Below are positions 44,200-53,902 of a stretch of 64,000 nt of DNA, piece by piece. The notes under the pieces were generated by a model. The model was not told the origin of the DNA. It did not search any database and was given only the letters and a program-made list of their open reading frames with translations. Every line of letters begins with the position of its first letter. Positions within the stretch are counted from its first letter, which is position 1. Both the position numbers and the translations under genes were made by a program. Source of the DNA: Aquimarina mytili. GTDB lineage: Bacteria; Bacteroidota; Bacteroidia; Flavobacteriales; Flavobacteriaceae. The DNA is taken from positions 186,001 to 250,000 of the forward strand of contig NZ_JAERQJ010000005.1 of assembly GCF_016735115.1 (NCBI RefSeq), given 5' to 3'.

Positions 44200-45897
44200 C
44201 TATCTTTCTTTAAATATTTGTTCTATTATTTTTTCGGTAATCAGGTACGTTGGTTTTACTCCTGTTGTGCCCAATCCTCCAGAGGCTAATGTACTTCCTG
44301 TTTCTAAAGGATTATCAGACGCATAGTATGCATACCGAACTTTAACTTCAGGGCTTATACTTCCTCTTAGCTTTGAGGCTGATTGTATTGCTTTTTGATA
44401 ATGTGCTCCTTCCATTTCTAATCCTATCACATTCCAGGTTGAATCGTGAAAGAATTTCAAAATATCTCTGTTTTGCAGAGATGTTCCCAGAACGGTAATC
44501 ATTGCACCATCATAAATGTCTATTCCATTGCCTTCTAAATCTTTCTTTTCTAATTGATTATTAAATGGGTAATTATCGGCCGTTCCTTCAAAAACATGAG
44601 CAGTAGGAATCATAATATCACCTTTACCTCCTTCAAGAATACCTGCTTTTCCCATAATAGAAACAGATTTAACATCGATATGGTTTTTAGTACTTTCTGT
44701 GACTGCGTAAGGCTTTAGCAATTCGTCCATGGTTTCATATGCCTGTTCGCCAAATGCATAATCCATCACAATAATTAGTGGCTTGTCTTTATCCTCAACA
44801 TCAGAAACTAAACCGGCATACTCTCCCTCTTTGTATTTAGCGGTGTCAAATAGTTGCACATTAATATTAGCTCCACTTTGATCTTCAATATACGTCATTC
44901 CTTTCTGCAGGGCTAATTTCTCTACTCTTGCTCTTAATTTATCATTTTTATTATCACTTAATAATTCATAAACGTCAAAAGTACTTTTGGTTTTTAACTC
45001 TGCTTTTAAGGCAATCGGTGCGTATAAAACATTCATCACACTATGCATGTTGGCGCTAATGATATGTATTGGTCGATGAAATAAATCAAGCTCTACTAAT
45101 TTCTTTTTAATGGCATTTGCCCAGATTTCCCCATGGATATGGTGTCCTAATCGTTCTCTTAGAACCGGGCTAAAGGTTACTATTCGCTTTTTGTCTTCTA
45201 TGGACTCTTCTATTGCCAATTTGCCCAACCAATAAATAATGTGTAAAAACCGTTCTTTGTTCTCCGGGCACGAAAAATCACTATAAATCGAAGTCACTTC
45301 TTCAAAGGTACGACCTAATATATTTGCTGTATGGGTTAGGGCTACTTCTCTTTCGGCTTTAGTTAAGTCTTTTTTAGTTCCTAAGACTGCTTTTTCAAGT
45401 TTTTGCCAATCTCGTGTAACGTTACCTTGCTCATTAATTACCACACGATTCATGATCTTATGAGACTCTATAAATAGAAATGTAAGGTGTGTAAGGATAT
45501 CATATATCTCAGAGCGCCCTCTAGTAATCTCAATATTCATTTGCTCCTCATCGATGCGATAACAATTTCTACGTCTTTTTGGAGGGACAATCGCTTTAAA
45601 ATGAGAGTTTTTATATCCTTCTTCGCTTGTAAGGTTTATATATCGACATTCTTCAATACCGAATGGTAAACGGTCTATAACATAAAGTAATCCGTTAAGT
45701 TCTACTTTTTCTTCGGCAACAGAACCATAGATCTCTGGGCGCAAAGTTAACAGTGCTTCTCTAAGAGTTTCTCCTGAAACTCCCATGGGCTTATAAAAGC
45801 CTCTATTGAAAAGATGACGCATAGTAATATACATGCGTTCTATTGCGCTAGAACTTTCTTGAGCCCTTGTTCTTCCTTGTAGTATAAGATTTGCCAT
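44200..45897 (-). CDS. DUF6909 family protein with phosphorylase-like C-terminus
   Basis: A 565-residue soluble protein of unknown function that matches the DUF6909 family of Bacteroidota. The N-terminal ~200 residues are helical (AIERMYITMRHLFNRGFYKP; RNCYRIDEEQMNIEITRGRS). The C-terminal third reads like a nucleoside phosphorylase/AMP nucleosidase fold: SIMGKAGILEGGKGDIMIPT, then AHVFEGTADNYPF, and NVIGLEMEGAHYQKAIQSA, where the MEGA-type motif is that of the ribose-binding glutamate in that fold. This resemblance is by eye. It lies 55 bases after the GH3 gene and 7 before the first Wzz-like gene. Confidence 0.65.
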   Translation of the reverse strand: MANLILQGRTRAQESSSAIERMYITMRHLFNRGFYKPMGVSGETLREALLTLRPEIYGSVAEEKVELNGLLYVIDRLPFGIEECRYINLTSEEGYKNSHFKAIVPPKRRRNCYRIDEEQMNIEITRGRSEIYDILTHLTFLFIESHKIMNRVVINEQGNVTRDWQKLEKAVLGTKKDLTKAEREVALTHTANILGRTFEEVTSIYSDFSCPENKERFLHIIYWLGKLAIEESIEDKKRIVTFSPVLRERLGHHIHGEIWANAIKKKLVELDLFHRPIHIISANMHSVMNVLYAPIALKAELKTKSTFDVYELLSDNKNDKLRARVEKLALQKGMTYIEDQSGANINVQLFDTAKYKEGEYAGLVSDVEDKDKPLIIVMDYAFGEQAYETMDELLKPYAVTESTKNHIDVKSVSIMGKAGILEGGKGDIMIPTAHVFEGTADNYPFNNQLEKKDLEGNGIDIYDGAMITVLGTSLQNRDILKFFHDSTWNVIGLEMEGAHYQKAIQSASKLRGSISPEVKVRYAYYASDNPLETGSTLASGGLGTTGVKPTYLITEKIIEQIFKER

Positions 45898-45952
45898 AAA
45901 TTTTTCCTAGCAAATATAAGTATACTTGCTGAACAATTAAATTCAATTGATA

Positions 45953-47452
45953 TTATTTGTTGATCATAGCAGAGAGTACATCAGCAATTTTTCGATCATT
46001 GGAGAGCCTTGGTAGCTTATTTTGACCCCCTAACTTACCTATGGATTTCATGTAGTTCTTAAATCCATCTTTAGGCACTACGGTTACCTTTAATGTTCTC
46101 AGGATTTTTCCTTTGATCAAATCATCATAATAGGTGTTCTGTTTTCGAAGCGAATTGTCTATCGCCAATGCTAATGTTTCAACATCCTGGGGCGTCTCGC
46201 TAAACTCAATAAACCATTCGTGATAAGGCAATTCTGAATCTTCAGGATTCACTTGAGGTGCAACAGTAAAATCATTGATGAGCACACCAGTCGCCTCTGC
46301 TCCTATTTTAAGTGCCTCTTCAACTTCTTTTCCTATAACGTGTTCTCCAAAAGCCGAAATGAAATGTTTTATTCTTCCGGAAACCACAACCCTGTATGGT
46401 GATCTGCTGGTAAACATTATAGTATCACCCACATTATATGCCCATAATCCAGCGTTTGAAGAAACCAACATCACATAATTAACTCCTTTTTCTACTTCTC
46501 CAATCGTCAATCGTTTTGGGTTTTCGTTAAAAAACTCATCGGCTTTTACAAACTCATAAAACATACCCGAATCTAATTGCAATAGCATACCTTTTTCGTT
46601 CTGACGATCTTGAAACGCAAAAAAACCTTCAGAAGCGGGATACAATTCTATACTTGCAACTTTTCTTCCTATAAGTTTTTCGAAAGTGCTCTTATACGGT
46701 TCAAAGTTGACACCTCCATAAATAAATAGTTCAAATCCTTTGAAGAGTTCTCCTATCGTTTTGTTTGTTTTTTCCTGAAGTTTTTCAAAATACATCTGTA
46801 CCCAAGGTGGGATACCACTAATCACAGTCATGTTTTTATCTACCGTTTCCTCAACTATGGCTTCTACTTTTTGTTCCCAATCCTCTATACAATTTGTTTC
46901 CCAACTTGGCATCCGATTCTTCTGAAGATACTTAGGCACATAATGGGCCACTATACCTGATAATCTACCCAGTTTTACTCCATTCTTTTCGCTAAGCTCT
47001 GGGCTTCCCTGAAGAAATATCATACTACCATCTACAAAATCAGTTTTTCCAGTTTCTTCAATATAACATAATATTGCATTGCGGGCTGCCCTAATATGAG
47101 TTGGGATAGAATCTTTAGTTAGCGGTATATACTTTGCTCCACTTGTAGTGCCGGATGTTTTTGCAAAATACAATGGTTTTCCTGGCCAAAGAATATCTTT
47201 TTCTCCTTCAACAACACGATTCACATACGGTTTTAATTGCTCATAATCTCGTATAGGTACATGTTTGGCAAAATCTGAAAAGGTTTTAATTTTTTCAAAA
47301 TGATGATCAACCCCAAACGATGTGTTTTTGGCCGTGTTTATGAGTTGATTAAAAACACGTTCTTGTGTTCTTGTTGGATTTGAAGCCCATTTATTGACTT
47401 TTTTGCGAATACGCCTTGCAAAAATCTTAGCTCCTAATGCTTTTAAAGACAT
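45953..47452 (-). CDS. GH3 family acyl-adenylate/amido synthetase
   Basis: A 499-residue member of the GH3 (auxin-responsive promoter) superfamily of acyl-adenylating enzymes. ATP motif: YFAKTSGTTSGAKYIPLTKD (about 102-121). ELYPASEGFFAFQDRQ and YNVGDTIMFTSRSPYRVVVS give the other two adenylate-site motifs. The C-terminal lid has AFGEHVIGKEVEEAL. In plants GH3 joins amino acids to acyl hormones; the bacterial substrate is unknown. It lies 6 bases after the M23 peptidase gene, a pairing seen in many Flavobacteriia. Confidence 0.9.
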   Translation of the reverse strand: MSLKALGAKIFARRIRKKVNKWASNPTRTQERVFNQLINTAKNTSFGVDHHFEKIKTFSDFAKHVPIRDYEQLKPYVNRVVEGEKDILWPGKPLYFAKTSGTTSGAKYIPLTKDSIPTHIRAARNAILCYIEETGKTDFVDGSMIFLQGSPELSEKNGVKLGRLSGIVAHYVPKYLQKNRMPSWETNCIEDWEQKVEAIVEETVDKNMTVISGIPPWVQMYFEKLQEKTNKTIGELFKGFELFIYGGVNFEPYKSTFEKLIGRKVASIELYPASEGFFAFQDRQNEKGMLLQLDSGMFYEFVKADEFFNENPKRLTIGEVEKGVNYVMLVSSNAGLWAYNVGDTIMFTSRSPYRVVVSGRIKHFISAFGEHVIGKEVEEALKIGAEATGVLINDFTVAPQVNPEDSELPYHEWFIEFSETPQDVETLALAIDNSLRKQNTYYDDLIKGKILRTLKVTVVPKDGFKNYMKSIGKLGGQNKLPRLSNDRKIADVLSAMINK

Positions 47453-47458
47453 AAATAA

Positions 47459-48331
47459 TTATTGTTCAAAATCAATAAAGTTAGATGGGTCTGTAGGATA
47501 ACCATCTCTCCATAATTCAAAATGCAAATGGGGACCAGTAGATAATTCTCCTGTGGATCCTGCCATAGCGATTACTTCTCCTGATTTTACTTGCTCTCCC
47601 TGCTGTTTGGTAAGAGATGCATTGTGTTTATATACAGTAAGAAGGTTATTGCTATGCTTGATAATAATTACATGACCGGTCTCTGCGGTCCACTCTGCAA
47701 ATATTACGGTTCCTGCAGATGCAGCTTTTACCGGCGTGTCTTTAGGGACGGCAACATCGATACCGTAGTGTTTTTCATTTACACCATATCCTGAAGTAAT
47801 ATTTCCTTTTACAGGAGGAAATAAAGAGAAATCGGTACTTGATTTTTCACTCTCAAATAAACTGTACTTATCTTCTTTTGATACCTCTTCTCGAAGTAAA
47901 ATATCTTCTTCTGATGGTGTTAAGTCTACTTCTTCTGGATTCAGTTTTTGAGATTGTATTGCAGAATCAATATCAAACTCAACCGTGGTTACATCTCCGG
48001 TTAGTACCTTTTTAATAGACTTATAGTATTTTTGATTAATCGCAATCATTGACTCCAAAGAATCTGTTGTAGCCACTAACTTGGTAGCTTTTAGATTGAG
48101 TGATGTAGAAGAATATCCAGGTATATATTCTCTTAACGGAGTAAACGCAATTAAGAAAGTAGTTCCTGCTACCAAAACTATTGATGTGATTGTAACCAAC
48201 ACAAAAACGTTAAGCCTATTTAGCTTAAAAGATATACGTTCCTCAAAAGTATCTTCGTTAAGGATAACTAGACGATACTTGTTGAGTAATTTTTTGGTAA
48301 TTCTCTTTTGTTCTTTTTTCTTTTTAGCCAT
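47459..48331 (-). CDS. M23 (LytM) peptidoglycan metallopeptidase
   Basis: A 290-residue inner-membrane-anchored peptidase. A basic N-terminus (MAKKKKEQKRITKKLLNKYR) precedes one membrane helix (about 45-66), a linker, and a C-terminal LytM domain (about 173-285). The zinc ligands are all present: HYGIDVAVP (H-x3-D) and GPHLHFELW (HxH), so it should be catalytically active on peptidoglycan cross-bridges. GSTGELSTGPHLHF is the family signature. It is first in a transcript with GH3, DUF6909 and a Wzz-like gene and is divergent from tatA. Confidence 0.92.
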   Translation of the reverse strand: MAKKKKEQKRITKKLLNKYRLVILNEDTFEERISFKLNRLNVFVLVTITSIVLVAGTTFLIAFTPLREYIPGYSSTSLNLKATKLVATTDSLESMIAINQKYYKSIKKVLTGDVTTVEFDIDSAIQSQKLNPEEVDLTPSEEDILLREEVSKEDKYSLFESEKSSTDFSLFPPVKGNITSGYGVNEKHYGIDVAVPKDTPVKAASAGTVIFAEWTAETGHVIIIKHSNNLLTVYKHNASLTKQQGEQVKSGEVIAMAGSTGELSTGPHLHFELWRDGYPTDPSNFIDFEQ

Positions 48332-48375
48332 AAAATATATACCAAATAAGGGTATAAAAAGGGTATTATTATACG

Positions 48376-48383
48376 CAAATATA
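48376..48383 (-). promoter_or_regulatory. Candidate promoter of the M23-GH3-DUF6909 operon
   Basis: The minus strand reads TATATTTG, an exact TAnnTTTG match, 45 bases before the ATG at 48331. A -33 TTG at the usual distance is not evident. Confidence 0.45.
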
Positions 48384-48502
48384 CATATTCTTGCAATTAA
48401 AGAATATAACGTAATCGATTAATAAATCGTCTGGGGTTATTAAAAAAACATTTCTCTTCTTTGTTTTTAACAGTTTAAAAACGCTATTAATATTATTCTT
48501 AC

Positions 48503-48510
48503 TAACTTTG
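48503..48510 (+). promoter_or_regulatory. Candidate promoter of tatA
   Basis: TAACTTTG matches TAnnTTTG, 20 bases before the tatA ATG at 48531. The -33 element is unclear. Confidence 0.45.
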
Positions 48511-48530
48511 CAGTCTAATAGTTATAGATC

Positions 48531-48719
48531 ATGATGTCATTAAGTATATTTTTAGGAATGATTGGGCCATGGCAAATTGCTTTAATAGTTGCCATTGTAT
48601 TGCTTTTATTTGGAGGAAAGAAAATCCCTGAATTAATGAGAGGCCTTGGTAGTGGAATAAAAGAATTTAAGGATGCATCTAAAGAAGATGAAGATCCCAA
48701 AATTGATGAGAAAAAATAA
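48531..48719 (+). CDS. tatA: Twin-arginine translocase subunit TatA/E
   Basis: Forms the membrane pore of the Tat pathway. The 62-residue protein has a short N-terminal helix ([17 protein letters not shown], about 13-29), the conserved FGGKKIPEL hinge, and an amphipathic helix ([16 protein letters not shown]) followed by an acidic tail. This is the canonical TatA pattern. The start may be the second Met, one codon later. Monocistronic, with a strong hairpin after the stop. Confidence 0.93.
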   Translation: MMSLSIFLGMIGPWQIALIVAIVLLLFGGKKIPELMRGLGSGIKEFKDASKEDEDPKIDEKK

Positions 48720-48743
48720 TTTCTGTAATCAAATGTATACATT

Positions 48744-48773
48744 AAACCCAACTCAAATGAGTTGGGTTTTTTT
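48744..48773 (+). terminator. Rho-independent terminator of tatA
   Basis: AAACCCAACTCA (48744-48755) pairs with TGAGTTGGGTTT (48758-48769), followed by a T-run to 48773. It lies 24 bases past the tatA stop and faces the convergent tex gene. Confidence 0.85.
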
Positions 48774-48851
48774 ATAAACTATGTTCATGGCCTCGCCCGA
48801 TTTTGCTTTTCAATAGGTTCAGCAACTAATCCTGTAAGGATAGAGTATGGC

Positions 48852-50978
48852 TTAATCAATAAGCGATAATTGAATCCGCTTTCTATTAAGATCAACGTCT
48901 ATTACGGTAACCATGAGATGTTGGTGTAATTGAACAACGGCATTTACATCACTAATATATTCATTTGCCAATTTTGAAATATGAATCAATCCGCTTTCTT
49001 TAACCCCGATGTCAACGAAGCATCCAAAATTTGTAATATTATTTACAATCCCAGGTAATTTCATTCCGGATCTTATATCTTCAATTGTCTTTACGTTAGG
49101 ATCAAACTCAAAGACGGTTACTTTTTTTCGTGGGTCTACACCAGGCTTTTCAAGCTCTTTAACAATGTCTGTTAATGTTGGAAGTCCAACCTCTTCGGTG
49201 ATATAGCTTTGTAGTTTAATTTTTTTGATTGCATCTTTATTTCCTATTAATTCATGAAGTGGAACACCTGCATCCTTGGCCATTTTAGAAACTAGCTTAT
49301 ACCGTTCTGGATGTACGGCAGAATTGTCTAATGGGTTTTTAGGACTAGTTATTCTAAGAAAAGCGGCAGCTTGTTCATATGCTTTACCTCCTAATCTTGG
49401 TACTTTTTTTAATTCTTCCCGAGATTGTAATGCTCCATTTTCTGATCTGTACGCTACAATATTTTCTGCCAGTTTTTCACCAATACCTGAAACATAACTA
49501 AGCAAAGGCACACTTGCAGTATTTACGTTAATCCCCACACTGTTTACACAACTCATCACTACGGTATCCAGTTCATTTTTAAGTTTAGATTGGTCTACAT
49601 CATGTTGATATTGACCTACTCCTATTGATTTTGGGTCAATTTTTACAAGTTCTGCCAATGGATCTGCCAATCGTCTACCAATAGAAACAGCCCCTCGAAC
49701 GGTAACATCATAATTGGGAAACTCTGCTCGAGCAATTTTGGATGCCGAATACACTGAGGCTCCACTTTCGTTAACCATAAACACCTGTACAGGGTTCTCG
49801 AATGGAATTTTCTTAATAAATGCCTCTGTTTCCCTTGCAGCAGTACCATTTCCTATTGCAATAGCCTCAACTTTGTACGCATTAACTAGAGAACGTACTT
49901 TTTTAATCGCTGATGTTGTTTCTCGTTGTGGTGGGTGAGGGTATATATTTTCATTATGCAACAAATCGCCTTGTTTATCCAAACAAACAACTTTACACCC
50001 GGATTTAAAACCTGGATCTAATGCCAGTATTCTTTTTTGCCCCAATGGAGAGGCTAGTAAAAGTTGTTTCAGGTTTTGAGCAAAGACGTTAATGGCACTA
50101 TCATCTGCCTTTTCTTTAGCCTGATTTAACACTTCTGTAGAAATTGCCGGGGCCAACAATCGCTTATATGCATCAGAAATGGCTAAAAACATATGATCTG
50201 TACAAGCCTCGATGTTTGTTTTGATCATTACATCATCAATAATATCTAAGGCATCACCCTCGGGTACCGTAATCTTAACTCTAACAATTTTTTCGTTCTC
50301 TGCCCTTAAAATTGCCAGTAATCGATGTGATGGGCATTTGTGTAGTGGTTCTTCCCAATCAAAATATTGTTGATATTTTTGAGCGTCTTCATCATCTTTT
50401 TTGGTTTTAATCACTGCAGAGGCTATTGTCGCTTTTCGTTGATATAATCTACGCAGTCTGTTTCTAATCTTTTCGTCTTCATTAATCCACTCTGCAATAA
50501 TATCTCTTGCGCCTTGTAATGCCAATTCTTCATTTACTATTGTATCATTAAGATATTGAGAGGCAACAAAAAGAATTTCTTCTTCTTTTTGCTGCATAAC
50601 AACCTTAGCTAAGGGTTCTAAGCCCTGCTCTCTTGCAACACTGGCTTTAGTTTTTCTTTTTTTCTTATACGGTAAATAAAGGTCTTCTACTTGGGTTAAT
50701 GTTTCTGCAGTTACTATTTTTTTTTCTAATTCTGGAGTTAGTGCTTCTTGTTCTTTGATTGCTGCAAGTACACTTTCTTTTCTTTTTTGAAGGGTTTCAA
50801 AAGCCAACTTGAATTTTACAATTTCGCCTATGGCAACCTCATCAAGATCACCGGTCATCTCTTTACGGTATCGCGAAATAAAAGGAATAGTTGCTCCATC
50901 ATCGAGTAGAGCAACAGTTTTGGTAATTTGTTTTTCTGAAATCGGCAGATGCTTAGCGATATAAGAAATCGTATTCAT
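48852..50978 (-). CDS. tex: Tex-like RNA-binding transcription accessory protein
   Basis: A 708-residue Tex protein. Order: N-terminal helical domain with FISRYRKEMTGDLDEVAIGE, YqgF-like RNase H domain (about 320-450: ILALDPGFKSGCKVVCLDKQ), helix-hairpin-helix domains (about 490-560: LSYVSGIGEKLAENIVAYR), and a C-terminal S1 domain (about 635-706: SGMKLPGIVNNITNFGCFVD, then HISKLANEYI). Length and order are those of full-length Tex. It binds nucleic acids and affects transcription and stress responses in other bacteria. Confidence 0.95.
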   Translation of the reverse strand: MNTISYIAKHLPISEKQITKTVALLDDGATIPFISRYRKEMTGDLDEVAIGEIVKFKLAFETLQKRKESVLAAIKEQEALTPELEKKIVTAETLTQVEDLYLPYKKKRKTKASVAREQGLEPLAKVVMQQKEEEILFVASQYLNDTIVNEELALQGARDIIAEWINEDEKIRNRLRRLYQRKATIASAVIKTKKDDEDAQKYQQYFDWEEPLHKCPSHRLLAILRAENEKIVRVKITVPEGDALDIIDDVMIKTNIEACTDHMFLAISDAYKRLLAPAISTEVLNQAKEKADDSAINVFAQNLKQLLLASPLGQKRILALDPGFKSGCKVVCLDKQGDLLHNENIYPHPPQRETTSAIKKVRSLVNAYKVEAIAIGNGTAARETEAFIKKIPFENPVQVFMVNESGASVYSASKIARAEFPNYDVTVRGAVSIGRRLADPLAELVKIDPKSIGVGQYQHDVDQSKLKNELDTVVMSCVNSVGINVNTASVPLLSYVSGIGEKLAENIVAYRSENGALQSREELKKVPRLGGKAYEQAAAFLRITSPKNPLDNSAVHPERYKLVSKMAKDAGVPLHELIGNKDAIKKIKLQSYITEEVGLPTLTDIVKELEKPGVDPRKKVTVFEFDPNVKTIEDIRSGMKLPGIVNNITNFGCFVDIGVKESGLIHISKLANEYISDVNAVVQLHQHLMVTVIDVDLNRKRIQLSLID

Positions 50979-51071
50979 TTATTTATTTTTTGAATCGCTA
51001 AATATAATGCCAAAAACGGGCATTTATTTTATAGAAAAGAGAAAGTTTTCTACAAATTTTGGAAAAAAAGA

Positions 51072-52064
51072 CTACTCAAACTTAATGGTCTTGATAATCG
51101 CTTCAAGCTCGAACATGTTATCTCTTTTATTTACAGAGGGAGCAAATACAAAACCTTCTAGAACTAACAATCTATTGTTTTTTTCGTCTTCAATAGCATA
51201 GTTTACAAAAGGCCCGGACATAAACCTGTCTTTAATTTCCCAGGTTCCTTTGGTCTCAAAAGTAAACCTACCTGCAAGTTTTGTTTCATAAAGATAAGGT
51301 GCATATGCTTCTTCGGTAATAAACTTGTTTGTTCCTGTTTCTCCTGCAGGGATTTTTAATGTACCAATTGAATCTCTCATTTTAATAATACTTCCCACAG
51401 TATTCGAATCTTTGGTAATCGTTCCAAGCGGTAATTCATATACTATAAGATTCATGCTTCCGTGTGAGATATCTTTTCGAATCCAAAAAAATGTATCTTC
51501 TTCCATAGCTAATCGATATGCAGAAGGTATATTGATCTTGACTCCTAGTTTTTCTTGTAGCTGTGGAATTTTCTCAAGAGATTTTCGAATCCTGGATTGT
51601 TTCTCTTTGGTTTCAATAGTTTTAAACTTTGAAACGATTGTTTCATGATGTTCTTTGATCTGAGAAATGATTTCACTATCAGTTCCTGAAATCACTGCTC
51701 CTAATTGAGGAGTTGCATACTTGTTTTTAAGCAAATCAAAACTCTTTTTCTTTCCCTTTCTGATCCAAATAAAGGTTCTGTTTTTGCGTGCTAGACCAGA
51801 AAACGCCGTAGAAGGCATCTGACGCATAGAAAACAAGGGTTCTACTTGAGGTAATCCCGGTACTTCTGCTCCAAAATATTTACGGATGGTATCTCCTAAA
51901 CTGCCCTTCCACAGTTCATTATCAATAACAACAGATAGTTCATTAATTTTACCAACAGATTGTGCCATAGCACTCTGAGGTTTTTTTTGGCTTTTATCTT
52001 TTTTAGTTTCTGTACAACTAAGTATGCAAAGCAAGCCAATGATGACTAGAGATAATTTTTTCAT
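51072..52064 (-). CDS. DUF4837 lipoprotein
   Basis: A 330-residue predicted lipoprotein: MKKLSLVIIGLLCILSC with the lipidated Cys17, then a charged linker and a globular domain. Segments such as FRKGKKKSFDLLKNKY-like basic loops, SYRLAMEEDTFFWIRKDISH-like strands and FETKGTWEIKDRFMSGPFV fit DUF4837, a Bacteroidota envelope family of unknown function. It lies 16 bases after the LysM transglycosylase gene on the same strand, so an envelope role is likely; nothing more specific can be said. Confidence 0.82.
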   Translation of the reverse strand: MKKLSLVIIGLLCILSCTETKKDKSQKKPQSAMAQSVGKINELSVVIDNELWKGSLGDTIRKYFGAEVPGLPQVEPLFSMRQMPSTAFSGLARKNRTFIWIRKGKKKSFDLLKNKYATPQLGAVISGTDSEIISQIKEHHETIVSKFKTIETKEKQSRIRKSLEKIPQLQEKLGVKINIPSAYRLAMEEDTFFWIRKDISHGSMNLIVYELPLGTITKDSNTVGSIIKMRDSIGTLKIPAGETGTNKFITEEAYAPYLYETKLAGRFTFETKGTWEIKDRFMSGPFVNYAIEDEKNNRLLVLEGFVFAPSVNKRDNMFELEAIIKTIKFE

Positions 52065-52080
52065 AAAATGATATTTGCGG

Positions 52081-53688
52081 TTATGATTTTGAAAGCTTCA
52101 GTTTCATACCTGGTTTTATACCGCTACCGCTAATATCGTTCCAATTTTTAAGATTTTCGACAGAAACTCCTTTAAATTTTTGTGAAATACTCCAGAGCGT
52201 GTCCCCCGACTTTACAGTATACATTTCAGAATTGCTGGTAACCGCCTTTGCCGCTGTAGGTTTAGAACTTTTAGGCTTATCGACTACGGGTCTACGTGGA
52301 TAGATCGTTAAACGCTGACCTATTCTAAGGTTATTACTTCGCAATCCATTCCATTTTTTTAAACTACTTACCCTAACTCCGTATCGTCTTGCTATTTTTC
52401 CTAAGTAATCTCCACTGCGCACACGATATCGAATTCTATCATTCGCTTCGTAGTATTTTGGAAGTGGTTTTTCGCGCTTATCAAATTCTGCCTGGGCCAA
52501 TGTATAAATTTTATCTTCGTTAGCTACAAAAGGTCCAATTTTATCAATTGGCAAACGCAGTACATAGTCTTCATCTTTGATGAACGGAATAATATCTAAT
52601 TTATACGATGGATTTAAAAACTGTAATTCTTCAATATCAATATTCATATATTCTGAAACCTGATCCAAAGTGATCATTTGTTTTACGCGTATGGTATCGG
52701 TTTCGAAATATGCAAACTCTGGCACTCTAGGTTTAAAATTGTGCTTGTCTGCATATTCAAAAATATACATAGTGGCCAAAAATGCCGGTAGGTATCCAGC
52801 AGTTTCTCTAGGAAGGTTATGTCTTATGTTCCAATAATTAGTTCTACCACCACTTCGTCTAATCGCCTTTGTAACATTGCCTGGTCCTGAGTTATACGAT
52901 GCTAAAGCAAGATCCCAATCTCCAAATACCTTATAGAGATTAGATAAATATTTGCATGCTGCTTTGGTTGCCATAATCGGATCCATACGCTCATCAACAT
53001 AAGAGCTTACTTCTAATCCAAACATTTTACCGGTACCAAACATAAATTGCCATAATCCTGTGGCTCCAACTCTGGATTTTGCTCTAGGTTTTAAAGCAGA
53101 TTCTACAATAGCCAGATATTTTATCTCTAAAGGAATATTTTGATTGTCTAATTCTTGTTCGAATAATGGAAAGTAAAACTTACTCAGTGCCATTAATCGT
53201 TCCAAATGCTCATGTCTATTCTTTAGATAATTTTTTATTACGCTTTCTAAAGAAGCATTATACTCTACATTGAAAGGTGTTCGAGCATCTAATTCTTTAA
53301 GTCTTGCTTTTAAGGTGTCTGTAGGTAAGTCTACATATTCTACAGGTTCATAAGTAAGTTCTGTAACCGATTTATGAATGGTGTCAAACAGGTTTGAATT
53401 GTATAGTTCTTGTTTCCAAAGAGAGTCTAATTTTGACATCTTCGGATAATCATTTGCCAGATATACTACAGTATCTTTTACACTTGTGGTTGTAAGTGTA
53501 GTTTTTTGAAGCTCTCCAGTTGTTCTAATGGTTTTTGTGGTATCAATAACCTGAACGGTATCTTGAGTTAACCTAGGAGTTTGACTACTTGTATTTTCTT
53601 TGTGTTTATTGGGGTAATACGTTTCTTGTCCAAATAGTGAAACAGAAACGAGTAGAAAAGAAAGAAATAGTGTGAAATACTTGTTCAT
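52081..53688 (-). CDS. LysM lytic transglycosylase (MltD-like)
   Basis: A secreted peptidoglycan-cleaving enzyme of about 535 residues. The signal peptide (MNKYFTLFLSFLLVSVSLFG) is followed by a linker, an SLT domain (about 165-320) with the catalytic Glu in IVESALKPRAKSRVGATGLW and the ASYNSGPGNV motif, then two C-terminal LysM repeats. These are YRVRSGDYLGKIARRYGVRV and YTVKSGDTLWSISQKFKGVS. The frame reaches TTG at 53694, but ATG at 53688 gives the clean signal peptide. It is upstream of the DUF4837 lipoprotein gene (16 bases). Confidence 0.93.
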   Translation of the reverse strand: MNKYFTLFLSFLLVSVSLFGQETYYPNKHKENTSSQTPRLTQDTVQVIDTTKTIRTTGELQKTTLTTTSVKDTVVYLANDYPKMSKLDSLWKQELYNSNLFDTIHKSVTELTYEPVEYVDLPTDTLKARLKELDARTPFNVEYNASLESVIKNYLKNRHEHLERLMALSKFYFPLFEQELDNQNIPLEIKYLAIVESALKPRAKSRVGATGLWQFMFGTGKMFGLEVSSYVDERMDPIMATKAACKYLSNLYKVFGDWDLALASYNSGPGNVTKAIRRSGGRTNYWNIRHNLPRETAGYLPAFLATMYIFEYADKHNFKPRVPEFAYFETDTIRVKQMITLDQVSEYMNIDIEELQFLNPSYKLDIIPFIKDEDYVLRLPIDKIGPFVANEDKIYTLAQAEFDKREKPLPKYYEANDRIRYRVRSGDYLGKIARRYGVRVSSLKKWNGLRSNNLRIGQRLTIYPRRPVVDKPKSSKPTAAKAVTSNSEMYTVKSGDTLWSISQKFKGVSVENLKNWNDISGSGIKPGMKLKLSKS

Positions 53689-53826
53689 TTGCAAATGCGT
53701 TTACTTTTTTAGTTCTAGGAAAATTTTGGGGCTATTTGTATTGTTTTTAACATGTTATCAACAATACAGCAGCGAAAATCGCATTTTTTTTCTAAAATCC
53801 AAAAGATCAATACGTTAAAAACGCAA

Positions 53827-53853
53827 AAAAACCGGTTTAAACTACCGGTTTTT
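53827..53853 (-). terminator. Rho-independent terminator of pgk
   Basis: AAAAACCGGT (53827-53836) pairs with ACCGGTTTTT (53844-53853) around a 7-base loop. On the minus strand it ends in a T-tract and lies about 50 bases past the pgk stop. Confidence 0.8.
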
Positions 53854-53902
53854 GAAAATTCTTACAAATAATATTATTTTTCTTACACAAAATTAGCTTC
53901 AT

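Noticed and set aside
10632..45897. Insertion sequences or phage genes as the agent of cluster exchange
   Set aside because: No transposase, integrase or inverted-repeat pair was recognised on either strand.
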